Shown: in pieces, positions 1 to 7,497 of the stretch | Layout of the letters: each line of letters starts with the position of its first letter | Numbering within the stretch: the first letter of the stretch is position 1 | Position numbers and translations under genes: made by a program | The notes under the pieces: generated by a model | What the model saw: only the letters and a program-made list of their open reading frames with translations | Database searches by the model: none | What the model was told of the DNA's origin: nothing | NCBI RefSeq assembly: GCF_018130545.1 | Contig: NZ_JAFCKF010000008.1 | Location: 310,001 to 374,000, forward strand | Reading direction: 5' to 3' | Origin: Bradyrhizobium tropiciagri | GTDB taxonomy: Bacteria > Pseudomonadota > Alphaproteobacteria > Rhizobiales > Xanthobacteraceae | Length of the DNA: 64,000 nucleotides

Positions 1-1230
1 CCGGACACGATTGCAAAATTCCTGTTCACCTCGGGCTCGACCGGCACGCCGAAGGCCGTGATCAACACCCAGCGCATGCTGACCTCGAGCCAGCAGGCCA
101 AGGCGCAAACCTGGACGTTCCTCGAATCCGCCGGTGATGATCTTGTGATCCTCGACTGGCTGCCATGGAGCCACACCTTCGGGGCCAACCACAATTTCAA
201 CCTGGTGCTGCGCAACGGCGGTACGCTCTACATCGACGGCGGCAAGCCGGCACCCGGGCTGTTTTCGACCTCGCTCGCCAATCTGCGCAGCGTGGTGCCG
301 ACGGTCTATTTCAACGTGCCGCGCGGCTTCGACATGCTGATCGCAGCGCTGCGCACCGACGACGAGCTGCGCCGCAAATTCTTCGAGGGTACCAAATTCG
401 CCTTCTATGCCGGCGCGGCGCTGCCGCAGAATTTGTGGGACGCGCTGGAGGAATTGTCGCTTGCCACCGTCGGCCGCCGGCTGCCGATGGTGTCGGCCTG
501 GGGCTCGACCGAGACCTCGCCGCTGGCGACCGATTGCCACTTCCTTGCCAAGCGCTCCGGCAATATCGGCGTGCCGATCCCGGGCACCGACCTCAAGCTC
601 GTGCCGTCGGGTGACAAGCTCGAGGTGCGCGTGCGCGGACCCAATGTCACGCCGGGTTACTGGAAAGCGCCCGAGCTGACCGCGCAGGCTTTCGATGACG
701 AGGGCTTCTACAGGATCGGCGACGCCGTCACCTTTGCCGATCTCGACCGGCCCGATCTCGGCCTGTTCTTCGATGGCCGCGTGGCGGAGGATTTCAAGCT
801 CAATTCCGGCACCTGGGTCAGCGTCGGCACTTTGCGTGTCGCCGGAATCGCGGCGCTGGCGCCGCTCGCGCAGGACATCGTCGTCGCGGGCCATGGCCGC
901 GACGAGGTGCGCTTCCTGGTGTTCCCGAACCTTGCGGCCTGCCGTTCGCTGGCTGGGTTGCCCGAGAGTGCTGATGTGCGCGAGGTGATCGGGCATCCGG
1001 CGGTCCGTTCCGCGATCGGGCAGGGGCTAGCGCGGCTGAAGGCGCAGGGCGGTCATTCCTCCGGCCACGCCACTCGGGCGCTGCTGCTGGCCGAGCCCGC
1101 CTCGGTGGACGGCGGGGAGATCACCGACAAGGGCTACATCAACCAGCGCGCCGTGCTGACCCGCCGCGCTGCAGCAGTGGCGGTACTGGAGGACGACGCG
1201 TCGTCCGAGCCGATCGCCTGCACGGGGTGA
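1..1230 (+). CDS. fcs: Feruloyl-CoA synthase family protein, 5'-truncated by window edge
   Basis: The frame is open from base 1, so the gene starts outside the window; 409 C-terminal residues are visible. It begins just before the acyl-adenylate P-loop (TSGSTGTPK, about nt 28-54), followed by the WLPWSHTFGANHNFN and PTVYFNVPRGF stretches typical of feruloyl-CoA synthases of the ANL superfamily. These enzymes activate ferulate or p-coumarate with ATP and CoA in the cytoplasm, the first step of side-chain shortening. The neighbouring MarR regulator and CYP199A-like P450 fit aromatic-acid use. The GSTET motif and the late GR..D..K.. hinge region are present. Exact substrate among hydroxycinnamates is inferred. 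Confidence 0.85.
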   Translation, partial: PDTIAKFLFTSGSTGTPKAVINTQRMLTSSQQAKAQTWTFLESAGDDLVILDWLPWSHTFGANHNFNLVLRNGGTLYIDGGKPAPGLFSTSLANLRSVVPTVYFNVPRGFDMLIAALRTDDELRRKFFEGTKFAFYAGAALPQNLWDALEELSLATVGRRLPMVSAWGSTETSPLATDCHFLAKRSGNIGVPIPGTDLKLVPSGDKLEVRVRGPNVTPGYWKAPELTAQAFDDEGFYRIGDAVTFADLDRPDLGLFFDGRVAEDFKLNSGTWVSVGTLRVAGIAALAPLAQDIVVAGHGRDEVRFLVFPNLAACRSLAGLPESADVREVIGHPAVRSAIGQGLARLKAQGGHSSGHATRALLLAEPASVDGGEITDKGYINQRAVLTRRAAAVAVLEDDASSEPIACTG

Positions 1231-1235
1231 TGGGT

Positions 1236-1414
1236 TCCCTCCCCCCTTGCGGGGGAGGGTTAGGGAGAGGGGTACCACTTGCTCCGCTGTCGATTGAACA
1301 CAAAAACACGCGCTGGTCGGTGAGTGCGGTCGTTGATGCGACGTTGCGCAATGTCGCGAGTTGAGCCCGGGGCTTACCCCTCTCCCCAACCCTCCCCCGC
1401 AAGGGGGGGAGGGA
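1236..1414. repeat. Long inverted repeat, CTCTCCC-type
   Basis: Two C-rich/G-rich arms (about 1236-1272 and 1377-1414) are near reverse complements with roughly 100 bases between them. Related elements lie at 4783, 15939 and 23439. It sits in the 438-base stretch between fcs and the MarR gene, which otherwise holds only the promoter and operator described next. Probably a non-autonomous palindromic repeat that may also end fcs transcription. Confidence 0.75.
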
Positions 1415-1471
1415 GCCTGAGCGGCGTGCTCACCTGACCTGAGGGCGACGTTACAAGTCTCGGCATGGGAC

Positions 1472-1500
1472 CTGACGCCGCACTCGCCCACCTTTATAGT
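1472..1500 (+). promoter_or_regulatory. Candidate sigma-70 promoter reading toward the marR gene
   Basis: CTGACG (1472-1477) and TATAGT (1495-1500) are separated by exactly 17 bases, a good housekeeping-promoter fit. The -10 box overlaps a perfect palindrome at 1497. A strong Shine-Dalgarno-like GGGAGGA and an ATG at 1579 lie downstream, but no convincing gene follows; transcription would run antisense through the MarR gene. Confidence 0.4.
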
Positions 1501-1514
1501 TGCCATGGCAACTA
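1497..1514. promoter_or_regulatory. Perfect 18-bp palindromic operator candidate
   Basis: TAGTTGCCATGGCAACTA is its own reverse complement and overlaps the putative -10 box. A 15/18 match lies in front of the tannase/feruloyl esterase gene (9183-9200). The size and symmetry suit a MarR dimer, and the adjacent MarR gene is the natural candidate binder. Binding is inferred. Confidence 0.6.
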
Positions 1515-1668
1515 AGCTGTGCGAGTTTCTGCATCCATAGGGACAGGGCCGGTCAACGGCCTCGCATTTGGGAGGACGATGTTGCGCAGCAGCGCGCGGA
1601 CGACACGCATGGAAGATTGGGCAAATACCGCGGTGGCGCAGGGCGCCGCCCGTGGCCCGGCCGCGCCG

Positions 1669-2193
1669 TCAGGTCGTGCCTTGCCCGGTCACGGCGCCGA
1701 GATTCTCGTGCAGCCGGCGCAGCAGGTCGATCAGCACCTCGCGCTCATCCTTCTTCAGGCACGACAGCAGCCGCCGTTCGCGCTCCAGCGCCGCGACGAT
1801 GACCTTGTCGTGGATGGCGCGGCCGCGCGCGGTGAGGGTGATCGAATGGGTGCGCCCGTCGTCCGGCGCGGTGCGGATCGTCAGCAGGCCGCGCTTCTGC
1901 AGCGCCGCGAGGTTGCGGCTGACCGGCCCCTTGTCGAAGCCGATTACCTGGCAGATCCGGGAGGCCGGAATCCCCGGCTCGATCGCCAGTTGCGAGATGA
2001 TTCGCCACTCGGTGACGTTGACGCCGAAATTCTTCTGGTAAAATGCGGTGGCGCTGTTCGACAGCTTGTTGCCGATGAAGGTGATGAACGCCGGCACATA
2101 GCGATTGAGGTCCAGCAGCGGGCCATCGGTGGCTTCTGCGGGGTCGGCCGGTCTGGGCCGGCGGGGCTTTCGGGGGAGGGGCTGACTGCTCAT
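1669..2193 (-). CDS. MarR family transcriptional regulator
   Basis: 174 residues with a winged helix-turn-helix: helices around ITEWRIISQLAIEPGIPASRICQVIGFDKGPVSRNLAALQKRGLL and a wing DDGRTHSITLTARGRAI. The length and the proline/arginine-rich N-terminal tail fit MarR repressors of phenolic catabolism such as the CouR/FerC type, which respond to hydroxycinnamoyl-CoA thioesters; that ligand is inferred from the fcs and CYP199A-like neighbours. It is divergent from the P450 gene with 82 bases between the starts, and convergent with fcs. A palindrome at 1497-1514 beyond its 3' end is a candidate binding site. Confidence 0.85.
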   Translation of the reverse strand: MSSQPLPRKPRRPRPADPAEATDGPLLDLNRYVPAFITFIGNKLSNSATAFYQKNFGVNVTEWRIISQLAIEPGIPASRICQVIGFDKGPVSRNLAALQKRGLLTIRTAPDDGRTHSITLTARGRAIHDKVIVAALERERRLLSCLKKDEREVLIDLLRRLHENLGAVTGQGTT

Positions 2194-2275
2194 CTCTCAA
2201 ATCATCGCTGCGAAACTGCTCGGGAGCAATAGACATGCGGCCCGTATTGACAAGATCAAACCTCGGGAGGTCCCG

Positions 2276-3478
2276 ATGACTGCAACAGTGGGGACATCCG
2301 TCCCGCATCTCGACGTCGATCCGTTCGCGCTCGACTTCTTCGCCAATCCATTCCCGACCCATGAGCGGCTGCGCGAGGCCGGGCCGGTGGTCTATCTCGA
2401 CAAGTGGAATGTCTATGGCGTGGCGCGCTACGCCGAGGTCCACGCGGTCCTGAATGATCCTGCGACCTTCTGCTCCAGTCGCGGCGTCGGCCTCAGCGAC
2501 TTCTCCAAGGAGAAGCCGTGGCGGCCGCCGAGCCTGATCCTGGAGGCCGACCCGCCCGCCCATACCCGGACCCGCACCGTGCTGAGCACGGTGCTGTCGG
2601 CGACCGTGATGAAGCAGCTTCGCGGGCAGTTTGCCGCGGCCGCCGAGGCCCGCCTCGATGTGCTGCTGGAGAAGCGCAGGTTCGACGCGATCGCGGACCT
2701 TGCCGAAGCCTATCCGTTGTCGATCTTCCCGGATGCGCTGGGCCTGAGGCCCGAGGGCCGCGAGAATTTGCTGCCCTATGCGAGCCTGGTGTTCAACGCC
2801 TTCGGCCCGCCGAACGAGCTCCGCAAGGAGGCGATCGAGCGCTCGGCGCCGCATCAGGCCTATGTCGCCGAGCAGTGCCAGCGCGACAACCTTACCCCGG
2901 GCGGCATCGGCGCCTGCATCCACGCCCATGTCGATAGCGGCGTCATCACAGCGACCGAGGCGCCGCTGCTGGTGCGTTCGCTGCTGTCGGCCGGTCTCGA
3001 CACCACCGTCAACGGCATCGGCGCCGCGGTCTACTGCCTCGCGCGCTTCCCCGACCAGTTCGAGAAGCTGCGCGGCGATCCGACGCTGGCGCGCAACGCG
3101 TTTGAGGAAGCGGTGCGGTTCGAAAGCCCGGTCCAGACCTTCTTCCGCACCACCACCCGCGACGTCGAGCTCAGCGGTGAAAGCATTCCCGAAGGCGAGA
3201 AGGTGCTGATGTTCCTGGCCGCGGCGAACCGCGATCCGCGCCGTTGGGAAAACCCCGACAGCTACGACATCACGCGCCGCACGTCGGGGCATGTCGGCTA
3301 CGGCTCGGGCATCCACATGTGCGTCGGCCAGTTGGTCGCCCGCCTCGAAGGCGAGGTGATGATGGCGGCGCTGGCGCGCCGCGTCGCAAAGATCGAAATC
3401 ACTGGCGAGCCGAAGCGGCTCTTCAACAACACGCTGCGCGGGCTGAACAGCCTGCCGATCGAGATCACGCCGGCCTGA
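2276..3478 (+). CDS. Cytochrome P450, CYP199A-like para-substituted benzoate monooxygenase
   Basis: 400 residues, a soluble class I bacterial P450. The heme-ligand loop GYGSGIHMCVG places the cysteine at residue 349, and the acid-alcohol pair is D242-T243 in SAGLDTTVNG. The R234-S235 pair before it matches the carboxylate-binding RS of CYP199A4, and long stretches (for example VVYLDKWNVYGVARYAEV) are, from memory, nearly identical to Rhodopseudomonas CYP199A proteins. Those enzymes O-demethylate 4-methoxybenzoate to 4-hydroxybenzoate with a separate ferredoxin and reductase; neither partner is visible here. The start has the ribosome site GGGAGG eight bases upstream. Confidence 0.9.
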   Translation: MTATVGTSVPHLDVDPFALDFFANPFPTHERLREAGPVVYLDKWNVYGVARYAEVHAVLNDPATFCSSRGVGLSDFSKEKPWRPPSLILEADPPAHTRTRTVLSTVLSATVMKQLRGQFAAAAEARLDVLLEKRRFDAIADLAEAYPLSIFPDALGLRPEGRENLLPYASLVFNAFGPPNELRKEAIERSAPHQAYVAEQCQRDNLTPGGIGACIHAHVDSGVITATEAPLLVRSLLSAGLDTTVNGIGAAVYCLARFPDQFEKLRGDPTLARNAFEEAVRFESPVQTFFRTTTRDVELSGESIPEGEKVLMFLAAANRDPRRWENPDSYDITRRTSGHVGYGSGIHMCVGQLVARLEGEVMMAALARRVAKIEITGEPKRLFNNTLRGLNSLPIEITPA

Positions 3479-3524
3479 CCGGACGCTTGAGGTCGGCAAC
3501 GGATTAGCTGAGGAAAAACAGGGG

Positions 3525-4757
3525 ATGCGATCGATGAAGGGCTTCGGGGTTGGGCGAAGGATTGGACTTGCGCTGGCATTGGCGTGCGCCGCGGGCAGCG
3601 CACGCGCGGAGATATCCGACAATGTCGTGCGCGTCGGCGTGCTCAACGACATTTCCGGCATCTTCCAGGACACCAACGGCATGGGGTCGGTGGAAGCCGC
3701 GCGGATGGCTGCGGAGGATTTCAACGGCGGCGGCAAGGGCATCAAGGTCGAGATCGTCTATGCCGATCACCAGAACAAGGCCGACGTCGGCTCTGCGATC
3801 GCGCGCAAATGGCTCGATGTCGAGGGGGTCGACGCCATCGTCGACGTGCCGAACTCGGCGGTCGGCCTCGCCATCAACACCGTGCTGCGCGATTCCAGGA
3901 TGACGTTCCTGGCGTCCTCGACCGCGAGTTCCGATCTCACCGGCAAGGCCTGTTCGCCCAACACCATCCAATGGGTCAACGATGCCTGGGCGACCGGCAA
4001 CACCACCGCGGCCGCGATGATGCAGCGCGGCGGCAAGGACTGGTATTTTGTGACGGTCGACTACGCACTCGGCAAGGGCATTGAAGCCGAGGCGACCAAT
4101 TACATCGAGAAGCACGGCGGCAAGGTACTGGGATCGAGCAAGCATCCGCTCGGCACCTCCGACTTCGCCTCCTTCCTGCTGCAGGCGCAGAATTCGAAAG
4201 CAAAGGTGATCGGCCTTGCCAACGCCGGTGGCGACACCATCAACGCGGTGAAGCAGGCGGCCGAGTTCGGTATCCAGGAGGGCGGCCAGACCATGGTCGC
4301 GTTCCTGCTGTTCGTGAATGACGTCCACGGCATGGGCCTGAAGGTCGCGCAGGGCCTGCAATTGCTGGAAGCCTTCTACTGGGACATGAATGACGACACC
4401 CGCGCCTTCGCCAAGCGCTTTGCCGCGCGTCCCGGCATGAACGGCAAGATGCCGAGCGGCAACCAGGCCGGCGTCTACGCTTCGACGCTCGCCTACCTCA
4501 AGGCCGTTGCTGCCACCGGCAGTGACGATGCCAAGGTGGTGGTGCCGCAGATGAAGACCTTCAAGGGCAAGGACAAGCTGTTCGGCGACACCACGATTCG
4601 CCAGGACGGCCGCGTCATCCACCCGATGTATCTGTTCGAGGTGAAGAAGCCGGAGGAGTCGAAATACCCCTACGACTATTACAAGCTGATCGCGACCATC
4701 CCGGCCGACCAGGCGTTCCGGCCGCTGGCCGATGGCGGGTGCTCGCTGGTGAAGTGA
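3525..4757 (+). CDS. ABC transporter periplasmic binding protein, branched-chain/aromatic type
   Basis: 410 residues with an N-terminal signal peptide (hydrophobic IGLALALACAAGSARA, cleavage near residue 28). The body is a type I periplasmic binding protein of the LivJ/HbaE class: VRVGVLNDISGIFQDTNG, then EIVYADHQNKADVG and the Y-rich C-terminus. No permease or ATPase genes follow, so it must pair with a transporter encoded elsewhere or the Liv set 11 kb away. Lying 46 bases after the P450 on the same strand, it is probably co-transcribed and may import methoxy- or hydroxybenzoates. The ligand is inferred. An alternative ATG lies three codons downstream. Confidence 0.85.
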   Translation: MRSMKGFGVGRRIGLALALACAAGSARAEISDNVVRVGVLNDISGIFQDTNGMGSVEAARMAAEDFNGGGKGIKVEIVYADHQNKADVGSAIARKWLDVEGVDAIVDVPNSAVGLAINTVLRDSRMTFLASSTASSDLTGKACSPNTIQWVNDAWATGNTTAAAMMQRGGKDWYFVTVDYALGKGIEAEATNYIEKHGGKVLGSSKHPLGTSDFASFLLQAQNSKAKVIGLANAGGDTINAVKQAAEFGIQEGGQTMVAFLLFVNDVHGMGLKVAQGLQLLEAFYWDMNDDTRAFAKRFAARPGMNGKMPSGNQAGVYASTLAYLKAVAATGSDDAKVVVPQMKTFKGKDKLFGDTTIRQDGRVIHPMYLFEVKKPEESKYPYDYYKLIATIPADQAFRPLADGGCSLVK

Positions 4758-4782
4758 GGACGGCGCCGCGCGCACTACTGCG

Positions 4783-4920
4783 CCCCTCTCTCCTTGTGGG
4801 AGAGGGTTGGGGTGAGGGGGCTCTCTCCATACGGCGTGCTGCCTGGATAGACCGCAACCCCTCACCCGGATCGCATTGCGCTTTGCTTCATGCGATCCGC
4901 CTCTCCCACAAGGGGAGAGG
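4783..4920. repeat. Inverted repeat, CTCTCCC-type
   Basis: Arms reading CCCCTCTCTCCTTGTGGGAG and, inverted, CTCCCACAAGGGGAGAGG flank a centre with its own shorter hairpin (GGATCGCATTGCG and CGATCC). Same family as 1236, 15939 and 23439. It lies between two convergent genes and could act as a bidirectional terminator. Confidence 0.75.
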
Positions 4921-4956
4921 CGGATCGAGTTTCGTAGCGCGCTGCTGGTGAACTCG

Positions 4957-5610
4957 CTACGCCGCCTTCGAACTCGTTGCCTTCACCCGCCCCAGCATCT
5001 CGGCCGCCGTCATCACATGCGCTGTGGAGAACGCGAGGATCGTCAGCGTGGCGCGGTGCACCTCTTCGGCCGACAGCGCGCCCTGGCCGACATCGGGATA
5101 GTCGAAGGTGCCGGTCGCGTCCGACAGGAAGACCACTTTGTAATTGTGGAACATGGCGTCCCGCGCGGTGGCGTGGCAGCAGTTCTCGGTCGTCGTTCCC
5201 GAGATGATCACCGTCGTGATGCCCCATTCGCGCAGGATCAGGTCGAGATCGGTGGCGAAGAAAGCGCTGTAGCGGTGCTTCTTGATGACGTGCTCGCCCG
5301 GTGCAGGCGCAAGGTCGTTGAAGATCTCGACGCCAGCGGTGCCGTCGACCAGCGACGAGCGGTCGGCGATCGGCGAGTAAAGATCGTCATAAAGTCCCAT
5401 ATCGCTGCCGTCGCGGCGATGCACATGGGCGGTGTAGATGACGCGGATGCCCTTGTCGCGGCAAGCCTTCAGGGTCTGCGCCAGCCGGGGTACCATGGCG
5501 GCAGCCTGTGCGGAGCGCAGCTTGGCGCCCTCGGCCACGAAATCGTTCTGCATGTCGACAACGATCATGACCGTGCGGGCGGGATCGATGATGTCGCATT
5601 GATAGCCCAT
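4957..5610 (-). CDS. Isochorismatase-like cysteine hydrolase
   Basis: 217 residues. The ATG at 5610 was chosen over one 24 codons upstream because GGAGAGGAGA precedes it and the protein then starts at the family's first strand. Catalytic triad: D19 in VVDMQNDF, K111 in KKHRYSAFFATDLD, and C144 in TTTENCCHATARDA. The cis-peptide ISGTTT region is present. Members hydrolyse amides, vinyl ethers or similar bonds (isochorismatase, nicotinamidase, N-carbamoyl hydrolases); the substrate cannot be told from sequence. It is divergent from an AraC regulator that probably controls it. Confidence 0.85.
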   Translation of the reverse strand: MGYQCDIIDPARTVMIVVDMQNDFVAEGAKLRSAQAAAMVPRLAQTLKACRDKGIRVIYTAHVHRRDGSDMGLYDDLYSPIADRSSLVDGTAGVEIFNDLAPAPGEHVIKKHRYSAFFATDLDLILREWGITTVIISGTTTENCCHATARDAMFHNYKVVFLSDATGTFDYPDVGQGALSAEEVHRATLTILAFSTAHVMTAAEMLGRVKATSSKAA

Positions 5611-5759
5611 GTGGTGTCTCCTCTCCTGACGCGGGGCATTTCTACATCCGTCGCGGCAACCGTTCTTGGCTGGGCCGGCCATTCGCTGGGCTCTGCTTGC
5701 CAGACCGGGGAGATCGACGCAGACTATCCCGCTGTCGGGTTGGGCAGGAGCAAGGTCCG

Positions 5760-6710
5760 ATGCAGACCCCAGATCACACAGTCGTTGCGCAAACGCTCGT
5801 CGCGCCGGGTGACGGTTTCGATCGCTGGCATCGCGTCACCTGCCGCGAATTCTCGCTGACCGAATGCCGCCGCGTCGCCGACGAGGCATTTGCCGCGTCG
5901 ATCTCGATCCGCCATCTTGGCCCGCTCGCGATCAACGACATCTGGTCGTCGACACCGGCCGCCGACCGCATCCGGGTGATGCGCAGCGCGAGCGACGTCC
6001 GCAGGGACCCGCGCGACTATTTCATGCTGTGGCTCACGCTGCGCGGCGAGGTCGGCTTCGCACAGGGCGGACGCGAGGTGCGGATGCGCCGCGGCGACCT
6101 CATGCTGCATGACCAGGCGCAGCCCTTCACGCTGGAATTCGCCCCTAGCGCGCGGTCGATCATGGTGTCGATCCCGCGGCCGCTGCTGCTCGCGCGCCTG
6201 CCGGATGCGCAGCGCCTGACCGCACGGCGGGTCGGCAACGCGTCGAAAGTCGGCGCGCTGGCGGGCTCGCTGATCCGCCGGCTGACCCGGCTCGACGACG
6301 CGGCCGGTCCCGCTGCGATCAGGCTTGGCGCCGCAGCGCTCGACATTTTCGCGACCACCCTCCAGACCGAACTGACCGACGATGCGCCATTGCGCGGCGA
6401 CGAACGGCTGGCGCGGGTGAAGGCCTACATGCTGGCCAAGCTCGACGACCCCAAGCTCGATCTCGATGCGATCGCGACCGCGCAGCACATGGCGCCGCGC
6501 ACGCTCAATCGCCTGTTCGCACGCGAGGGCACGACGCCGATCCGCTGGCTCTGGCAGCAGCGCCTCGCCGGTGCCTACCAGGCGCTGGCTGAGCGGCGCG
6601 TCAGCCATGTGACCGATGCCGCGCTGAGCTTCGGCTTCAGCGACGTCTCGCATTTCAGCCGCGCCTTCAAGGCCGCGTTCGGCCGCTCGCCGCATCAGGT
6701 GATCGGCTGA
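5760..6710 (+). CDS. AraC family transcriptional regulator
   Basis: 316 residues. The ATG at 5760 is preferred to one at 5697 because GGAGCAAGG precedes it. The N-terminal half looks like the AraC-binding-like (cupin-type) domain, with YFMLWLTLRGEVGFAQGGREVRMRRGDLMLHD; the C-terminal hundred residues carry two helix-turn-helix motifs (DLDAIATAQHMAPRTLNRLFAREGTTP and VTDAALSFGFSDVSHFSRAFKAAFGRSP). It diverges from the cysteine hydrolase gene across 149 bases, the usual arrangement for a local activator. The effector is unknown. Confidence 0.88.
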   Translation: MQTPDHTVVAQTLVAPGDGFDRWHRVTCREFSLTECRRVADEAFAASISIRHLGPLAINDIWSSTPAADRIRVMRSASDVRRDPRDYFMLWLTLRGEVGFAQGGREVRMRRGDLMLHDQAQPFTLEFAPSARSIMVSIPRPLLLARLPDAQRLTARRVGNASKVGALAGSLIRRLTRLDDAAGPAAIRLGAAALDIFATTLQTELTDDAPLRGDERLARVKAYMLAKLDDPKLDLDAIATAQHMAPRTLNRLFAREGTTPIRWLWQQRLAGAYQALAERRVSHVTDAALSFGFSDVSHFSRAFKAAFGRSPHQVIG

Positions 6711-6812
6711 CGCTGTATCCGTGAGTGCAGCCTATCCGGCCCGCCTCGCGCACAAGGCGAGAGGCGAACAGGGCTCGGCAGCACCAACGCTGCGTGTGCA
6801 GCACCAAAGATG

Positions 6813-7265
6813 TCATTTCGGCGGAGGCGCCTTCGGGAAGGCCGACACCATCCGGATCTTCCAGTTTCCGCCCTGGTTGATATATGCCCCGGTCCAGCGC
6901 CCGGTCACATCAAGCGGCTCGCCATTCTGGTTCTTGCCGGTGATGTGATATTCGCCGGTCGCGAGAGCCGTATCGGCGCCCAGCGGCATGGCCTCGTGGA
7001 CCGTTATTTCATTGTGGTTGAACCCGGCCTTGAAGGCGCCTTCGTAGGTCTGCGCGATATCGGTGTGCGACCCCGTCGCATTGACCATCATGCCGCCCGG
7101 CGCATAGAGCGCGGCGATACCGGCGCCATTCTGCTTGTTGAAGCTGTCGGCGTAGGCCGCCGCGACCTTTTCGACCTGTTGCTTCAGGTTTTCGTCGCCA
7201 GCGGTCGCGGCCGCAGGCATCGCGAGCAACGCAATGAACAGACATAAGGCGGAAGACATTCGCAT
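6813..7265 (-). CDS. Exported SnoaL/DUF4440-like (NTF2 fold) protein
   Basis: 150 residues with a signal peptide (MRMSSALCLFIALLAMPAAATA, cleavage before GDENL). The mature part has the NTF2-like pattern: VAAAYADSFNKQNGAGIAALYAPGGMMVN at the first helix and strand, then ATGEYHITGKNQNGEPLDVTGRWTGAYINQGGNWKIRMVSAFP at the last sheet strands. Such domains bind small hydrophobic ligands or act as isomerases; function here is unknown. It is a lone periplasmic gene with AAGGAGGGA just upstream of its start. The 232 bases before the next gene hold no visible feature. Confidence 0.75.
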   Translation of the reverse strand: MRMSSALCLFIALLAMPAAATAGDENLKQQVEKVAAAYADSFNKQNGAGIAALYAPGGMMVNATGSHTDIAQTYEGAFKAGFNHNEITVHEAMPLGADTALATGEYHITGKNQNGEPLDVTGRWTGAYINQGGNWKIRMVSAFPKAPPPK

Positions 7266-7497
7266 TGCATTCCCTCCTTAAAATCATTGTTGACTATCTG
7301 TCTCGGTCAGCCGGGACCGCGATGGTGTAGCACACCAGCCATCGGTGAGAGCCGCGCGCGCGTCGCGATACGGCAATGCCGTTGGCTAAGAGGGGGTAGC
7401 TCCGCTGGCGGAGGCGCGCGGCTCCATGATCGCCGCATGCGCCGCTGCGCTCGCCCCACGCAGGGAGAGATGATCCGAGGTTGCAATGAAACTCACC

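Noticed and set aside
1745-3745. Long minus-strand open frame (666 codons) across marR and the P450 gene
   Set aside because: It is antisense to a clearly recognised P450, has arginine/alanine-rich shadow composition and no domain; GC-rich third positions keep such frames open.
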